A stretch of DNA of 40,143 bases from an uncultured Clostridia bacterium (lineage in GTDB: Bacteria; Bacillota; Clostridia; Oscillospirales; Acutalibacteraceae), in NCBI GenBank assembly GCA_947589575.1, contig CANQBM010000013.1, positions 1-40,143 on the forward strand, written 5' to 3'. Below the pieces are notes generated by a model. It was not told where the DNA came from and did not search any database. It saw nothing but the letters and a program-made list of their open reading frames with translations. Positions 1 through 8,134 of the stretch are shown in pieces. Made by a program: the position numbers and the translations under genes. The stretch's first letter is position 1. The number at the start of each line of letters is the position of its first letter.

Positions 1-2
1 CA

Positions 3-836
3 CTTACAGGTGATATTAAAAATAAAATTTACAGCGTACTTGATAAGGATGAATTCGGAAATACAATTTTTAAGCTGTCCGATAAAAAAAGATGTCCTTT
101 TTTAAATTCGGATAATCTTTGCGACATCCATATTGAAACAGGCGGTGAGCATACGCCTTATACGTGCAGAATGTTTCCGAGGTTTGTAAATGATTACGGC
201 GGTACGAGGGAAATGGGTATATCATTTTCCTGTCCTGTTGCCGCCGATATGATATTTAATCTTAAAGAACCTGCGAGCTTTGTAAGCGAGATAAACAACC
301 TTCCGCCTATACTTAATGAGATTGACGCTCAAACTTATTTTTATCTCACAAAAGCAAGGGAAACTGCTTTTTCGATAGTCAGAAACAGAAACCTTGCAAT
401 AAATCAAAGGCTTATTGATTTGCTTGATTTCGGCACGCAAATTCAAAAGGATTTGGATGAATATATTGAGGGAAATGATGAAATATCCTTTTTCGATGTG
501 TTTAAAAATCCTGAAGTTATTAACGAGGAGTGGATTCAAAAAATTAATAACGGTAAAATAAAGCCCGTTAAAAACGAGATATTTAACGAAAATATTGCGT
601 TATATTTTATTTTCAGATATTTTTTAACTTCTGTTAATGATTATGATGTCTTATCAAAAATTAAAATGGCGGTAATCGGCGTTCTGATTGTTACATATTT
701 TGGCGAGGACAGTTGGACAATTCACCTTTGGAGCAAGGAAACGGAGCATTCTCAATATAATATGGACAGATATAAAAAGCTCCTTAAAACGGCAAAATGC
801 CTGTCTGTAAGGAGCTTAAAAAATTATTTATCTTAA
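3..836 (+). CDS. fliB: Flagellin lysine-N-methylase (FliB-like), 5' end missing
   Basis: The reading frame is open from the left edge (first full codon at base 3), so the N-terminus lies outside the window and the first internal ATG at 171 is not the true start. The visible part has the cysteine-rich FliB pattern: RCPFL, then NLCDIH, then YTCRMFPR, and SFSCP further on. In this family such cysteines are thought to hold an iron-sulfur cluster, and the enzyme methylates lysines of flagellin; related proteins also occur without flagella. No flagellar gene is visible here, so the substrate is inferred from the family only. The last 20 codons contain a perfect hairpin (777-817), and the stop overlaps by two bases the stop of the convergent ROK kinase. 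Confidence 0.75.
   Translation, partial: LTGDIKNKIYSVLDKDEFGNTIFKLSDKKRCPFLNSDNLCDIHIETGGEHTPYTCRMFPRFVNDYGGTREMGISFSCPVAADMIFNLKEPASFVSEINNLPPILNEIDAQTYFYLTKARETAFSIVRNRNLAINQRLIDLLDFGTQIQKDLDEYIEGNDEISFFDVFKNPEVINEEWIQKINNGKIKPVKNEIFNENIALYFIFRYFLTSVNDYDVLSKIKMAVIGVLIVTYFGEDSWTIHLWSKETEHSQYNMDRYKKLLKTAKCLSVRSLKNYLS
771..817 (-). terminator. Rho-independent terminator of the ROK kinase gene, inside the fliB 3' end
   Basis: AAGCTCCTTA (777-786) and TAAGGAGCTT (808-817) form a perfect 10-bp stem. The loop holds a smaller nested hairpin, GGCA-AAA-TGCC (791-801). Read on the minus strand the stem is followed by TTTTTATA, the classic U-tract, so it terminates transcription coming from the ROK gene. 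On the plus strand it is followed by an A-rich stretch, so it works less well for fliB. It lies wholly inside the fliB coding region. Confidence 0.8.
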
Positions 837-1714
837 AGATTTGACGCTTCGTAAGCAACGCCGAGAAGAGGAGCGTCATTTCCCAGTCTTGAACGGACTA
901 TGTTTACATCTTTATAATTTGTCATAAGGAGATTATAGATTTTTCTGTCAATTAAATCAATAACATAATCTTCGTTTATAATTCCTCCGCCGAGAATAAT
1001 AAGCGGCGGATTGAAAATATAAATTATGTTTATAAGCCCGATAATCATTTCGTCAATCCACTGGTCGATAACCGAGCGTATTTCGGGCTTTGTAAAATTC
1101 TCTTTCTCAAAAATTTCAAACGCGTTAAGATTTGTTGAATTTCTTTTATTTACGGATTCAAGCAGCGCTTTTGTTGACGCGTAACATTCGTAGCATCCCT
1201 CGCCGCCGCAAGTGCACTGTTTTCCGCCCGCGTGTGTTATCATATGACCAAACTCACCGGCAGATGAACTCATACCTTTATAGAGCTTGTTATCAAGGTA
1301 CAGCGCGCCTCCGATTCCTGTGCCGTATGATAGACATAGAAAATCGGATTTACCCTTGCCGGCGCCAAATCTTGCCTCACCGAGCGCAAAGGCGTTAACA
1401 TCATTTTCAACATAAGTTGGAATACCTGTTTTGTTTTCAATGATTTTTTTAACCATCATTCCCGTGTAATACGGTATATTATCCGTTGAATAAACGACTA
1501 TTCCGTTTTCGCTGTCAACCTGACCTGCGGTTGAAATTGCCACACGGTCAATACCTTTATATTCTTCGATTATTGAAATGATTTTTAAAATCAACTCTTG
1601 ACCGCCTTTGTCAGCCTCTGTAGGAATAGAGTGCCTTTCAGACAGGACAAATTTTTCATTGCAAAGAGCATATTTGATGTTAGTACCGCCTATGTCAAAA
1701 GTAAGTATTTTCAT
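833..1714 (-). CDS. ROK family sugar kinase
   Basis: A 293-residue ROK kinase that phosphorylates a hexose or N-acetylhexosamine with ATP in the cytoplasm. The N-terminal phosphate loop is DIGGTNIKYAL (from residue 7). The catalytic base motif END is at 103-105, with D105 the likely base. GTGIGG (131-136) is the second phosphate motif. The ROK zinc site is H157 with CTCGGEGCYE (C167, C169, C174). Length is normal. The DNA-binding domain of ROK repressors is absent, so this is an enzyme. Specificity (glucose, fructose, ManNAc or other) cannot be read from sequence. The start has a strong GGAGGT site and a consensus promoter at 1752-1780. The gene runs alone on the minus strand and converges on fliB. 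Confidence 0.9.
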   Translation of the reverse strand: MKILTFDIGGTNIKYALCNEKFVLSERHSIPTEADKGGQELILKIISIIEEYKGIDRVAISTAGQVDSENGIVVYSTDNIPYYTGMMVKKIIENKTGIPTYVENDVNAFALGEARFGAGKGKSDFLCLSYGTGIGGALYLDNKLYKGMSSSAGEFGHMITHAGGKQCTCGGEGCYECYASTKALLESVNKRNSTNLNAFEIFEKENFTKPEIRSVIDQWIDEMIIGLINIIYIFNPPLIILGGGIINEDYVIDLIDRKIYNLLMTNYKDVNIVRSRLGNDAPLLGVAYEASNL

Positions 1715-1751
1715 TCAATACCTCCGAAGATAGAAAAACAATATATTAATT

Positions 1752-1780
1752 ATTATATCAATTTTATTAACTAATTTCAA
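1752..1780 (-). promoter_or_regulatory. Sigma-A promoter of the ROK kinase
   Basis: On the minus strand: TTGAAA (1775-1780), 17-bp spacer, TATAAT (1752-1757). Its -35 box is the left arm of an 18-bp palindrome (1775-1792) that also contains the -35 box of the opposite promoter. Confidence 0.75.
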
Positions 1781-1792
1781 TACTTATTGAAA
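1775..1792. promoter_or_regulatory. Perfect 8-2-8 palindrome spanning both divergent -35 boxes
   Basis: TTTCAATACTTATTGAAA reads as two perfect 8-bp inverted arms around a central CT. The left arm includes the minus-strand -35 and the right arm the plus-strand -35. It looks like a two-fold operator able to control both the ROK kinase and the membrane protein gene. It could also arise simply because two TTGAAA boxes face away from each other. Confidence 0.5.
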
Positions 1793-1815
1793 ATTCGGTT
1801 AATATATGATAAAAT
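1787..1815 (+). promoter_or_regulatory. Promoter of the 211-residue membrane protein gene
   Basis: TTGAAA (1787-1792), 17-bp spacer, TAAAAT (1810-1815), followed about 30 bases later by the gene's ATG. Confidence 0.6.
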
Positions 1816-1845
1816 TTTAAAAGAATAGTTTTTGAGGTAGATTAT

Positions 1846-2481
1846 ATGGATGAAGAAATCAATGAAGAAAGACTTGACAGCCCTCTTGTTGTACATAAAA
1901 AAAGCGATGCGTCTTACCAGGAAACTGCCGGTGAAGTTACAATGAGCGCCACTCACACAGATGAAGAGTCTTCTGACGCTCCGACTCTTGAGCGTCATCG
2001 TTTCCGGAAAGAAAAGAAAAAAAAGAAATGGCCCTATGTTTTGATTGTTCTTATTGCAATCGCTATGGCTGTTTTGTGCGCGCTGATGTACAGCGACGTT
2101 ATTCCCGTGCGGGAAAAAGAAACTACAACGCAGACTACAAGGTCTTATACAACACAACAGGTAAACAAGTTTGACGGAATTATCACGGTAAAGAAAACGT
2201 ATATATTCTTTGAAGGTACTGAGATTGACGGTATTCAGGGACTTGAAAAGGAAATTAAGTACCTTGATAAAGGAACGAAGTTTACAGTTCAAGATGAAAA
2301 TGCGGACAGTAATTTCCTTAATCTTGAGGTTCTTTCACTGCTTTCAAAGTATAAAATTGATTATGAAATTACGCATATTGTTTCATCAGGGCTTCAATCA
2401 AAGTACGAAAATGTGCAGACTTCCGTTTCGCCAAGCAGTACTTCCTCTGCAAAGAATACGCAGGCCTCTAAAGATAATTAA
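1846..2481 (+). CDS. Unrecognised single-pass membrane protein, possible ExbD/TolR-like outer domain
   Basis: I do not recognise this 211-residue protein with certainty. Residues 1-62 are hydrophilic and probably cytoplasmic, ending in a basic run (RKEKKKKK). Residues 63-82 form one membrane helix. A Thr-rich linker (93-104) leads to a compact domain (about 107-190), and the tail (191-211) is Ser/Thr-rich. The domain shows ITVKKTYIFF, a helix at about 130-140, FTVQDENADSNF and LEVLSLLSKYKIDYEI. This order of strands and helices resembles the outer domain of ExbD/TolR proteins, an inference from pattern alone. No ExbB/TolQ partner is nearby. Start: GAGGT lies 8 bases before the ATG. It shares its upstream region with the ROK kinase. 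Confidence 0.6.
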   Translation: MDEEINEERLDSPLVVHKKSDASYQETAGEVTMSATHTDEESSDAPTLERHRFRKEKKKKKWPYVLIVLIAIAMAVLCALMYSDVIPVREKETTTQTTRSYTTQQVNKFDGIITVKKTYIFFEGTEIDGIQGLEKEIKYLDKGTKFTVQDENADSNFLNLEVLSLLSKYKIDYEITHIVSSGLQSKYENVQTSVSPSSTSSAKNTQASKDN

Positions 2482-2525
2482 CACCGTTTTATTTAAAATA
2501 GCTTTAAAATATAAAATGATAATAG

Positions 2526-2553
2526 TTGACCTTGCCCGAAAGGACAAGGTCAA
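2526..2553. terminator. Hairpin between two converging genes
   Basis: TTGACCTTG (2526-2534) and CAAGGTCAA (2545-2553) make a perfect 9-bp stem with a 10-base loop. It lies between the end of the membrane protein gene and the end of rnhA. Neither side has a strong T-run, so it may be a weak terminator for both strands or an mRNA 3'-end stabiliser. Confidence 0.5.
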
Positions 2554-2587
2554 AATACTGTATGAACGACAGAAATGTTTAATGCAA

Positions 2588-3022
2588 TTATATATTAAGA
2601 TAATAGCTTACTGCAAGCTTATCACAGCGCTCATTATACGGGTGTCCGTTATGTCCCTTAACCCAGTTAAACGTAACCTTATGTTTTTTTAGCAGTAAAA
2701 GGAGCTTTTCCCACAGGTCTGCATTCAGCGCGGGTTTTTTGTCAGGCTTTTTCCAGCCGTTCTTTTCCCACGTATAAACCCATCCTTTTGTAACAGCGTC
2801 GCAAACGTATTTTGAATCGGTTGTAATTATAACCTCGCACGGCTCTTTGAGTATATTCAGCGCTTCTATAACGGCGGTAAGTTCCATACGGTTATTTGTT
2901 GTATTATCATTTCCGCCTGATATTTCTTTCTCATTATTTTTATAAACCAGAATAGCTCCCCATCCGCCTTTACCGGGATTTCCGCTGCAGGCGCCGTCTG
3001 TATAAATGTTAATGCTTTTCAT
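2588..3022 (-). CDS. rnhA: Ribonuclease HI
   Basis: This 144-residue enzyme cuts the RNA strand of RNA:DNA hybrids using two metal ions. The catalytic set is complete: D9 ([11 protein letters not shown]), E47 ([12 protein letters not shown]), D69 (TTDSKYV) and D134 (NERCDKLA), plus the histidine-bearing loop VKGHNGH. Residues [17 protein letters not shown] match the basic substrate-binding handle seen in Escherichia coli type RNase HI. The start has AGAGGAAATTA just before the ATG and a consensus promoter upstream. It is divergent from the RNase J gene. The window also encodes RNase HII (rnhB), so both hybrid-removal enzymes are present. Confidence 0.97.
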   Translation of the reverse strand: MKSINIYTDGACSGNPGKGGWGAILVYKNNEKEISGGNDNTTNNRMELTAVIEALNILKEPCEVIITTDSKYVCDAVTKGWVYTWEKNGWKKPDKKPALNADLWEKLLLLLKKHKVTFNWVKGHNGHPYNERCDKLAVSYYLNI

Positions 3023-3063
3023 TAATTTCCTCTTAAATTAAATTTTTATATAAATTTAAACAT

Positions 3064-3092
3064 ATTTTACCACCAAAAATGGTAATAATCAA
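3064..3092 (-). promoter_or_regulatory. Promoter of rnhA
   Basis: On the minus strand: TTGATT (3087-3092), 17-bp spacer, TAAAAT (3064-3069). The spacer contains the inverted repeat TTACCA (3067-3072) / TGGTAA (3080-3085) with a 7-base gap, which could be a regulatory site. Confidence 0.55.
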
Positions 3093-3104
3093 TATGTGGC
3101 TAAC

Positions 3105-3133
3105 TTGACAAGAGGAAAATAATGTCTTATTAT
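3105..3133 (+). promoter_or_regulatory. Strong sigma-A promoter of the RNase J operon
   Basis: TTGACA (3105-3110, perfect -35), 17-bp spacer, TATTAT (3128-3133). It is the only clear promoter before rnj and could drive the downstream rplI-dnaB-tilS-ftsH genes too. Confidence 0.75.
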
Positions 3134-3182
3134 ATTAAAAAATATTGTGAACGGAAAAATAATTAAAAACGGAGGTTACTTA

Positions 3183-4958
3183 ATGACAAATCAAAATAGG
3201 CAAAGCGGTAATGGCGCGTACGGAAAACGGAATTCCAAAAAGCGTTATGTTACGTACCGCAGGCCGCATAAAAGAAATTCTCTTCAGCCGCCCAAGGCTA
3301 AAGAGTCTGTTCGTATTGCCTTTCTCGGCGGAATGAACGAGATAGGAAAAAATATGACTGTTTATGAATACGGTGAGGATATGTTCATCGTAGACTGCGG
3401 TCTTGCTTTTCCCGATACGGATTTACCCGGTGTAGACCTCGTGATCCCTGATTTTACTTATGTTGAAAATAATGCAGGCAGAATCAAGGGCATTATTATA
3501 ACACATGGTCACGAGGATCATATCGGCGGACTTGCGTATCTTTTAAAGAAGGTAAACATACCTATTTATGCAACAAAGCTGACTATCGGTCTTATTAAGG
3601 GAAAACTTGAGGAGCACAATCTGCTTAACTCGGCAAAGCTTGTTGAAATCAAGCCGAGAGATAATATTACACTCGGTAATTTCAACATTGAAATGATACA
3701 TGTTAATCACTCGATTCCGGACGCTGTCGGTCTTGCAATACGCTGTCCCGCCGGTGTAATTATCCAGACGGGCGATTTTAAAATTGATACAACTCCCGTT
3801 GACGGCGATATGATAGATTTACCGAGATTTTCCGAGTACGGCAAAAGGGGCGTGCTCGCCCTTCTTTCTGACTCAACTAATGCGGAGCGTCCGGGATATA
3901 CAACAAGTGAAAAATCAGTGGGCGAGTCATTTGAGCTGTTATTCAGAAAGGCTAAAAACAAGAGGATTGTTGTCGCAACCTTTGCGTCAAATATTCACAG
4001 AGTTCAGCAAATAATTGATGTTGCGCAATCCCGCGGCCGTAAGGTTGCCGTAATAGGAAGAAGTCTTGAAAACCTTGTCAGCGTAGGAAGCGAGCTCGGC
4101 TATCTTAATATTCCCGAAGGAATACTTATTGATATAAATCTGATAAGAAATTATCCTGATGATAAGCTTGTAATTATAACAACGGGCTCACAGGGAGAGC
4201 CGATGTCGGCTCTTACCAAAATGGCATTCGGCGAGCATAAGAAGGTTTATATTACACCTAATGACTATGTTATTATTTCGGCAACACCTATACCGGGAAA
4301 TGAAAAAATGGTCGGTAATGTTGTAAACGAGCTTATGAAGCACGGCGTTGAGGTTATATATGAGAGAATGTATGAGGTTCATGTATCCGGCCATGCTTGC
4401 CAAGAGGAGCTTAAGCTTATGATGGGGCTTGTAAAGCCTAAATATTTTATTCCTGTTCACGGCGAGCAAAAGCACCTTCAGCGCCACGCATCTCTCGGCA
4501 CAGCGATGGGTATTGCTAACGAAAATATTTATATCGGAAATATCGGAGACAGAATAGAGCTTTCTGATGATGGAATAAAACAGCTTGATGGCGTGCCGGC
4601 AGGTGAAATCTATGTTGACGGCATAGGCGTCGGAGATGTAGGAAATATTGTACTAAACGACAGAAAGCGTCTTTCAAAAGACGGAATAATCATTGTTGTT
4701 GCAACGATTGACAGCGAAACCGGAAATGTTATAAGCGGTCCCGATATTGTGTCAAGAGGTTTTGTTTACGTTAAGGAAAACGAGGCGCTTATGAACAGCG
4801 CAAGGGATTTGGCTTGCAGAGTAATAGACGAGAGCTATGACAGCAGATACCACGATTGGAACTCTGTCAAGACAAGGCTTCGTGATGAAATATCAAAAAT
4901 GATGTATGAAAAAACCAAACGCAGTCCTATGGTTCTGCCGATTTTGATGGAAATATAG
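3183..4958 (+). CDS. rnj: Ribonuclease J
   Basis: A 591-residue metallo-beta-lactamase / beta-CASP nuclease that combines endonuclease and 5'-to-3' exonuclease activity in mRNA decay and rRNA maturation in Firmicutes. The zinc motif HGHEDH is at residues 108-113, within ITHGHEDHIGGLAYL. Other family motifs are NHSIPDAVG, GDFKID, LLSDSTNAERPG and VHVSGHA. The frame is open upstream to a GTG at 3147, but the GGAGG at 3176-3180 fits only the ATG at 3183. The first 40 residues form a basic, Asn/Arg/Lys-rich extension before the core. rplI follows after 12 bases. Only one RNase J gene is in view, so J1 versus J2 is undecided. Confidence 0.95.
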   Translation: MTNQNRQSGNGAYGKRNSKKRYVTYRRPHKRNSLQPPKAKESVRIAFLGGMNEIGKNMTVYEYGEDMFIVDCGLAFPDTDLPGVDLVIPDFTYVENNAGRIKGIIITHGHEDHIGGLAYLLKKVNIPIYATKLTIGLIKGKLEEHNLLNSAKLVEIKPRDNITLGNFNIEMIHVNHSIPDAVGLAIRCPAGVIIQTGDFKIDTTPVDGDMIDLPRFSEYGKRGVLALLSDSTNAERPGYTTSEKSVGESFELLFRKAKNKRIVVATFASNIHRVQQIIDVAQSRGRKVAVIGRSLENLVSVGSELGYLNIPEGILIDINLIRNYPDDKLVIITTGSQGEPMSALTKMAFGEHKKVYITPNDYVIISATPIPGNEKMVGNVVNELMKHGVEVIYERMYEVHVSGHACQEELKLMMGLVKPKYFIPVHGEQKHLQRHASLGTAMGIANENIYIGNIGDRIELSDDGIKQLDGVPAGEIYVDGIGVGDVGNIVLNDRKRLSKDGIIIVVATIDSETGNVISGPDIVSRGFVYVKENEALMNSARDLACRVIDESYDSRYHDWNSVKTRLRDEISKMMYEKTKRSPMVLPILMEI

Positions 4959-4970
4959 GAGGAAAATATT

Positions 4971-5414
4971 ATGAGAGTAATTCTTAAGCAGGATGTAAAA
5001 AGTCTTGGAAAAAAGGGTGATCTTGTTAACGCATCCGACGGATACGCAAGAAATTTTCTTTTTCCGAAAGGCTTGGCGGTTGAGGCGAACGCAGCCGCTA
5101 TGAATGAGTTTAACAACAGAGAATCTGCCAAAAAATTTCATAAGGCTGAGGAAATTAAAGCAGCGCAGGCGCTTGCCGATAAGCTTGAGGGTAAGACTTT
5201 TTCACTGAAAGCAAAGGCGGGAGCTAACGGAAAACTGTTCGGTTCAGTCACTTCAAAGGATGTTGCAAAAAAGATAAAGGATGATTTATCTGTAGATATT
5301 GACAAGAGAAAAATTGTTATGGATGATATGAAAGCGTTCGGAACAATTCAGGCTGAAATAAAAGTCTATCAGGGTATTACAGCAAAAATTTTTGTTCAGG
5401 TATCCGAGGCGTAG
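4971..5414 (+). CDS. rplI: 50S ribosomal protein L9
   Basis: A 147-residue protein of the large ribosomal subunit. The N-terminal RNA-binding domain begins [19 protein letters not shown] and contains [15 protein letters not shown] long helix follows (about 42-75), and then a C-terminal domain with [16 protein letters not shown], the standard L9 signature. Length is normal. AGGAGG lies 8 bases before the ATG. It follows rnj closely, and dnaB comes 76 bases later. The rplI-dnaB pair is typical of Firmicutes, though there the c-di-AMP phosphodiesterase gdpP is often the upstream neighbour instead of RNase J. Confidence 0.97.
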   Translation: MRVILKQDVKSLGKKGDLVNASDGYARNFLFPKGLAVEANAAAMNEFNNRESAKKFHKAEEIKAAQALADKLEGKTFSLKAKAGANGKLFGSVTSKDVAKKIKDDLSVDIDKRKIVMDDMKAFGTIQAEIKVYQGITAKIFVQVSEA

Positions 5415-5447
5415 TTCATATTCTGTTATTTTAATGAAAGGAAAATA

Positions 5448-5477
5448 CAAATAATTTATAACATATTGAATTATTTG
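5448..5477 (+). other. Inverted repeat in the dnaB leader
   Basis: CAAATAATT (5448-5456) and AATTATTTG (5469-5477) form a perfect 9-bp, AT-rich stem with a 12-base loop, followed by TTTTATC. It ends 13 bases before the dnaB ATG. It may be a weak attenuator or a translation-control element. Directly before it is an AAAGGA sequence (5437-5442). Confidence 0.5.
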
Positions 5478-5490
5478 TTTTATCAAAGCT

Positions 5491-6858
5491 ATGGCTGATA
5501 TAAATTTAGCGCCGGGTACGATACCGTTTAATCTTGAGGCTGAACAGTCTGTTTTAGGCTGTGTGCTTATTGATGAGTCGTGTATTGAGGAAGCGTTGGC
5601 AGAGATAAATGCCGAATGTTTTTATCTGCCTCAGCATCGGGCGATTTTCAGCGCTATGATGCTTATGTATACAAATTCAAAAGCAATAGACCCCGTTGTA
5701 CTTGTTGACACTCTCACAAAGACGGGACAGTATGACACGTCAGGCGGACGGGAATATCTTTTGCAGCTCAGGCAGTCCGTACCTTCTACGGTTAATGTCG
5801 GTGAATATATTAAAATAGTCAAGGAACAGTATTATCTTCGTTCTCTTATTGATATTTCAAATGATATTATAGGACAGGCTTCCGGCGGCGAAGCTGACGC
5901 ATCGGTTATTCTTGAAAATGCCGAACAAAGGATTTATAACCTCCGTCAGGGCAGGGATAAAAATGGTCCTACAAAAATCAGCGAGATAATTGTAAATGAC
6001 GTTTATAACAAGCTTTCGCAGATTACCGGCGAGGATAAGGAAAAGTATAAGGGTATTCCTTCAGGTTTCGGTATGCTTGACAAGTATCTGACGGGTCTTA
6101 ATAAATCAGATTTAATTCTTATCGGTGCGCGTCCCGCAATGGGTAAAACGAGCTTTGCCTTAAACCTTGCTCAGAACATTTCAATGAACGCGAGAAAGAG
6201 ATGCGTTTTTTTCAGCCTTGAAATGACTAAGGAACAGCTTGCGGAAAGACTGCTTTCCGCTCAGGCAGGCGTTGAGTCCCAAAAGCTGAGGACAGGCGAG
6301 CTTACAAACGACGAGTGGGTAAGGCTCGGAAACGCTGCCGGACAGTTTAACGATATTGAGCTTTATCTTGACGATACTTCTTCTATTACTGTTCCAGAAA
6401 TAAAATCAAGAGTAAGAAGAATGAGAGATGTTGATGCAATAATCATCGACTATTTGGGACTTGTTTCTTCAGCAGCAAAAAAGGAAAATCGTGTGCAGGA
6501 GGTTTCCGAAGTTACAAGAAACCTAAAAATGATGGCAAAGGATTTGAACATTCCCGTAATCTGCTGTGCCCAGCTTTCCCGTGGAACTGAGGGACACGGC
6601 AACAAAAACCACAGACCTCAGCTTGCAGATTTACGTGAATCAGGCTCAATTGAGCAGGACGCAGATATTGTTCTGTTCCTTTATCGTGAGGATTATTATA
6701 AAAGCGATGTCCCCGAGGATAAGCAGGATGATATTGACGCGAATAAAACTGAGCTTATAATTGCTAAAAACCGCCACGGCGCGACCGGTTCAATCGAATT
6801 GACATTTGACAAGGAATTTACACGTTTCAGGTCTATTGATAAAACACATTATGAATAA
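5491..6858 (+). CDS. dnaB: Replicative DNA helicase DnaB
   Basis: This 455-residue hexameric helicase (DnaC in Bacillus naming) unwinds DNA at the replication fork. The N-terminal domain begins with the typical PFNLEAEQSVLGCVL. The RecA-like motor has Walker A GARPAMGKTS (212-221), the SLEMTKEQLAERLLS motif, Walker B AIIIDYLGLV, and SGSIEQDADIVLFLYRE near the C-terminus. No intein or insertion is present. The ATG at 5491 is the only usable start after an in-frame stop at 5467, yet no ribosome site lies at normal distance, and a 9-bp hairpin sits just upstream. The last 8 bases overlap tilS. Confidence 0.97.
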   Translation: MADINLAPGTIPFNLEAEQSVLGCVLIDESCIEEALAEINAECFYLPQHRAIFSAMMLMYTNSKAIDPVVLVDTLTKTGQYDTSGGREYLLQLRQSVPSTVNVGEYIKIVKEQYYLRSLIDISNDIIGQASGGEADASVILENAEQRIYNLRQGRDKNGPTKISEIIVNDVYNKLSQITGEDKEKYKGIPSGFGMLDKYLTGLNKSDLILIGARPAMGKTSFALNLAQNISMNARKRCVFFSLEMTKEQLAERLLSAQAGVESQKLRTGELTNDEWVRLGNAAGQFNDIELYLDDTSSITVPEIKSRVRRMRDVDAIIIDYLGLVSSAAKKENRVQEVSEVTRNLKMMAKDLNIPVICCAQLSRGTEGHGNKNHRPQLADLRESGSIEQDADIVLFLYREDYYKSDVPEDKQDDIDANKTELIIAKNRHGATGSIELTFDKEFTRFRSIDKTHYE

Positions 6859-8131
6859 CAGAATTAATAAAACCATTGATAAATACAATATGCTCTCGCC
6901 GGGTGACAGGGTGCTTGTTGCCGTGTCGGGAGGAGCAGATTCAATGCTTTTACTTAACCATATGCTTTTAATTAAAGATAAGTATGGTATCCGGGTTTCG
7001 GCGGCTCACGTTGAACACGGCATAAGAGGACAGGAGTCTGTTGATGACGCGAGGTTTGTTGAAAAGTTTTGCAAAAGAAACGATATTGAATATCATCAGC
7101 TTGAAATTGATGCAGTAAATGAGGCTAAGGCGCATAAAACGGGAGTTGAAGAATATTCAAGGAAAAGACGTTATGAGTTTTTTTATTCCATACCTTGTGA
7201 CAAAATTGCAACGGCGCACAACCTTTCGGATAATGTTGAAACTCTGATGTTCAGGCTTTTGCGCGGTACAGGACTGAAAGGCGCGTGCGGTATTCCTGCT
7301 GTTCGCGGAAAAATAATCAGACCTCTTATTGAAATAAGCTCTGACGAAATCAGAAAGTTCTGTGACAATAATAATATCGAATACAGAACAGACAACACTA
7401 ATGCAGATAACAGCTACAGCAGAAATTATATCAGAAATGAGATTGTTCCAAAATTTAAAAAAATCAATTCTGATTTTGAAAAGGCGGTATTCTCGTTTAT
7501 CAGCGATACAAATGAGGATATGGAATTTATAGATAGTGTTGTAGATAAAGCATATAATGAAGCCTTTTATAATGACACTCTGAAAATTGACGTTCTTTTA
7601 AAATATGACAAAGCAGTTGTAAAAAGAATTATATTAAAATATTTTTCAGCTTTTAATATTTCCGTCGACAGAGTGCATCTTGATGAAATTGTTAAGCTTA
7701 CTCAAAAAACGGGTAAAATTCAGATTTGCGGTAATTTATTTGCCGTTTCAAACAAGAAAACTTTGAGACTTGCTGATCTTAATAAAAGAGAAAAAAAGTT
7801 ATCTTTTGTTTCAAAAGTTTTAAAAATTTCTGAATTTGATTCAAAAGGTGTTGATTTTTATTGTGACTGTGATAAAATAATCGGAACAGTGAAAATTCGC
7901 GCACGCATTGAAGGAGATAAAATTATGCCTTCGGGACGCGGATGCGTGAAATCATTGAAGAAACTTTTTAATGAGCTTAAAATACCGCAGGAAATGCGCG
8001 GCTCAGTACCTATTGTTACCGATGATTCGGGCATTATCGGTATTGTCGGTTATTGTGTTGATGAAAGGGTTAAAATCGACTCTGATACACAAAATATATA
8101 TTGTCTGTTTAGACTTCCTTCGGAGGATTAG
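6851..8131 (+). CDS. tilS: tRNA(Ile)-lysidine synthetase
   Basis: This 426-residue enzyme attaches lysine to cytidine 34 of the minor tRNA-Ile, so that it reads AUA. The PP-loop motif SGGADS (26-31) binds ATP. AAHVEHGIRGQES, TAHNLSDNVETLMFRLLRGTGLKG and RNYIRNEIVPKF are family hallmarks, and the C-terminal TilS domain (about 340-426) is present. The open frame extends to a TTG at 6806, but the ATG at 6851 overlaps the dnaB stop by 8 bases and gives the usual N-terminus. No clear ribosome site is seen, so translation probably depends on coupling to dnaB. The hpt gene often found between tilS and ftsH is missing. Confidence 0.95.
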   Translation: MNNRINKTIDKYNMLSPGDRVLVAVSGGADSMLLLNHMLLIKDKYGIRVSAAHVEHGIRGQESVDDARFVEKFCKRNDIEYHQLEIDAVNEAKAHKTGVEEYSRKRRYEFFYSIPCDKIATAHNLSDNVETLMFRLLRGTGLKGACGIPAVRGKIIRPLIEISSDEIRKFCDNNNIEYRTDNTNADNSYSRNYIRNEIVPKFKKINSDFEKAVFSFISDTNEDMEFIDSVVDKAYNEAFYNDTLKIDVLLKYDKAVVKRIILKYFSAFNISVDRVHLDEIVKLTQKTGKIQICGNLFAVSNKKTLRLADLNKREKKLSFVSKVLKISEFDSKGVDFYCDCDKIIGTVKIRARIEGDKIMPSGRGCVKSLKKLFNELKIPQEMRGSVPIVTDDSGIIGIVGYCVDERVKIDSDTQNIYCLFRLPSED

Positions 8132-8134
8132 TTA

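Noticed and set aside
1777-2292. 171-residue open frame on the minus strand
   Set aside because: It is opposite the plus-strand membrane protein gene, which has promoter, ribosome site and a sensible domain layout; the minus frame shows no motif and no ribosome site.
3147-3182. Upstream GTG start of RNase J
   Set aside because: It places the GGAGG ribosome site inside the coding region; the ATG at 3183 has ideal spacing.
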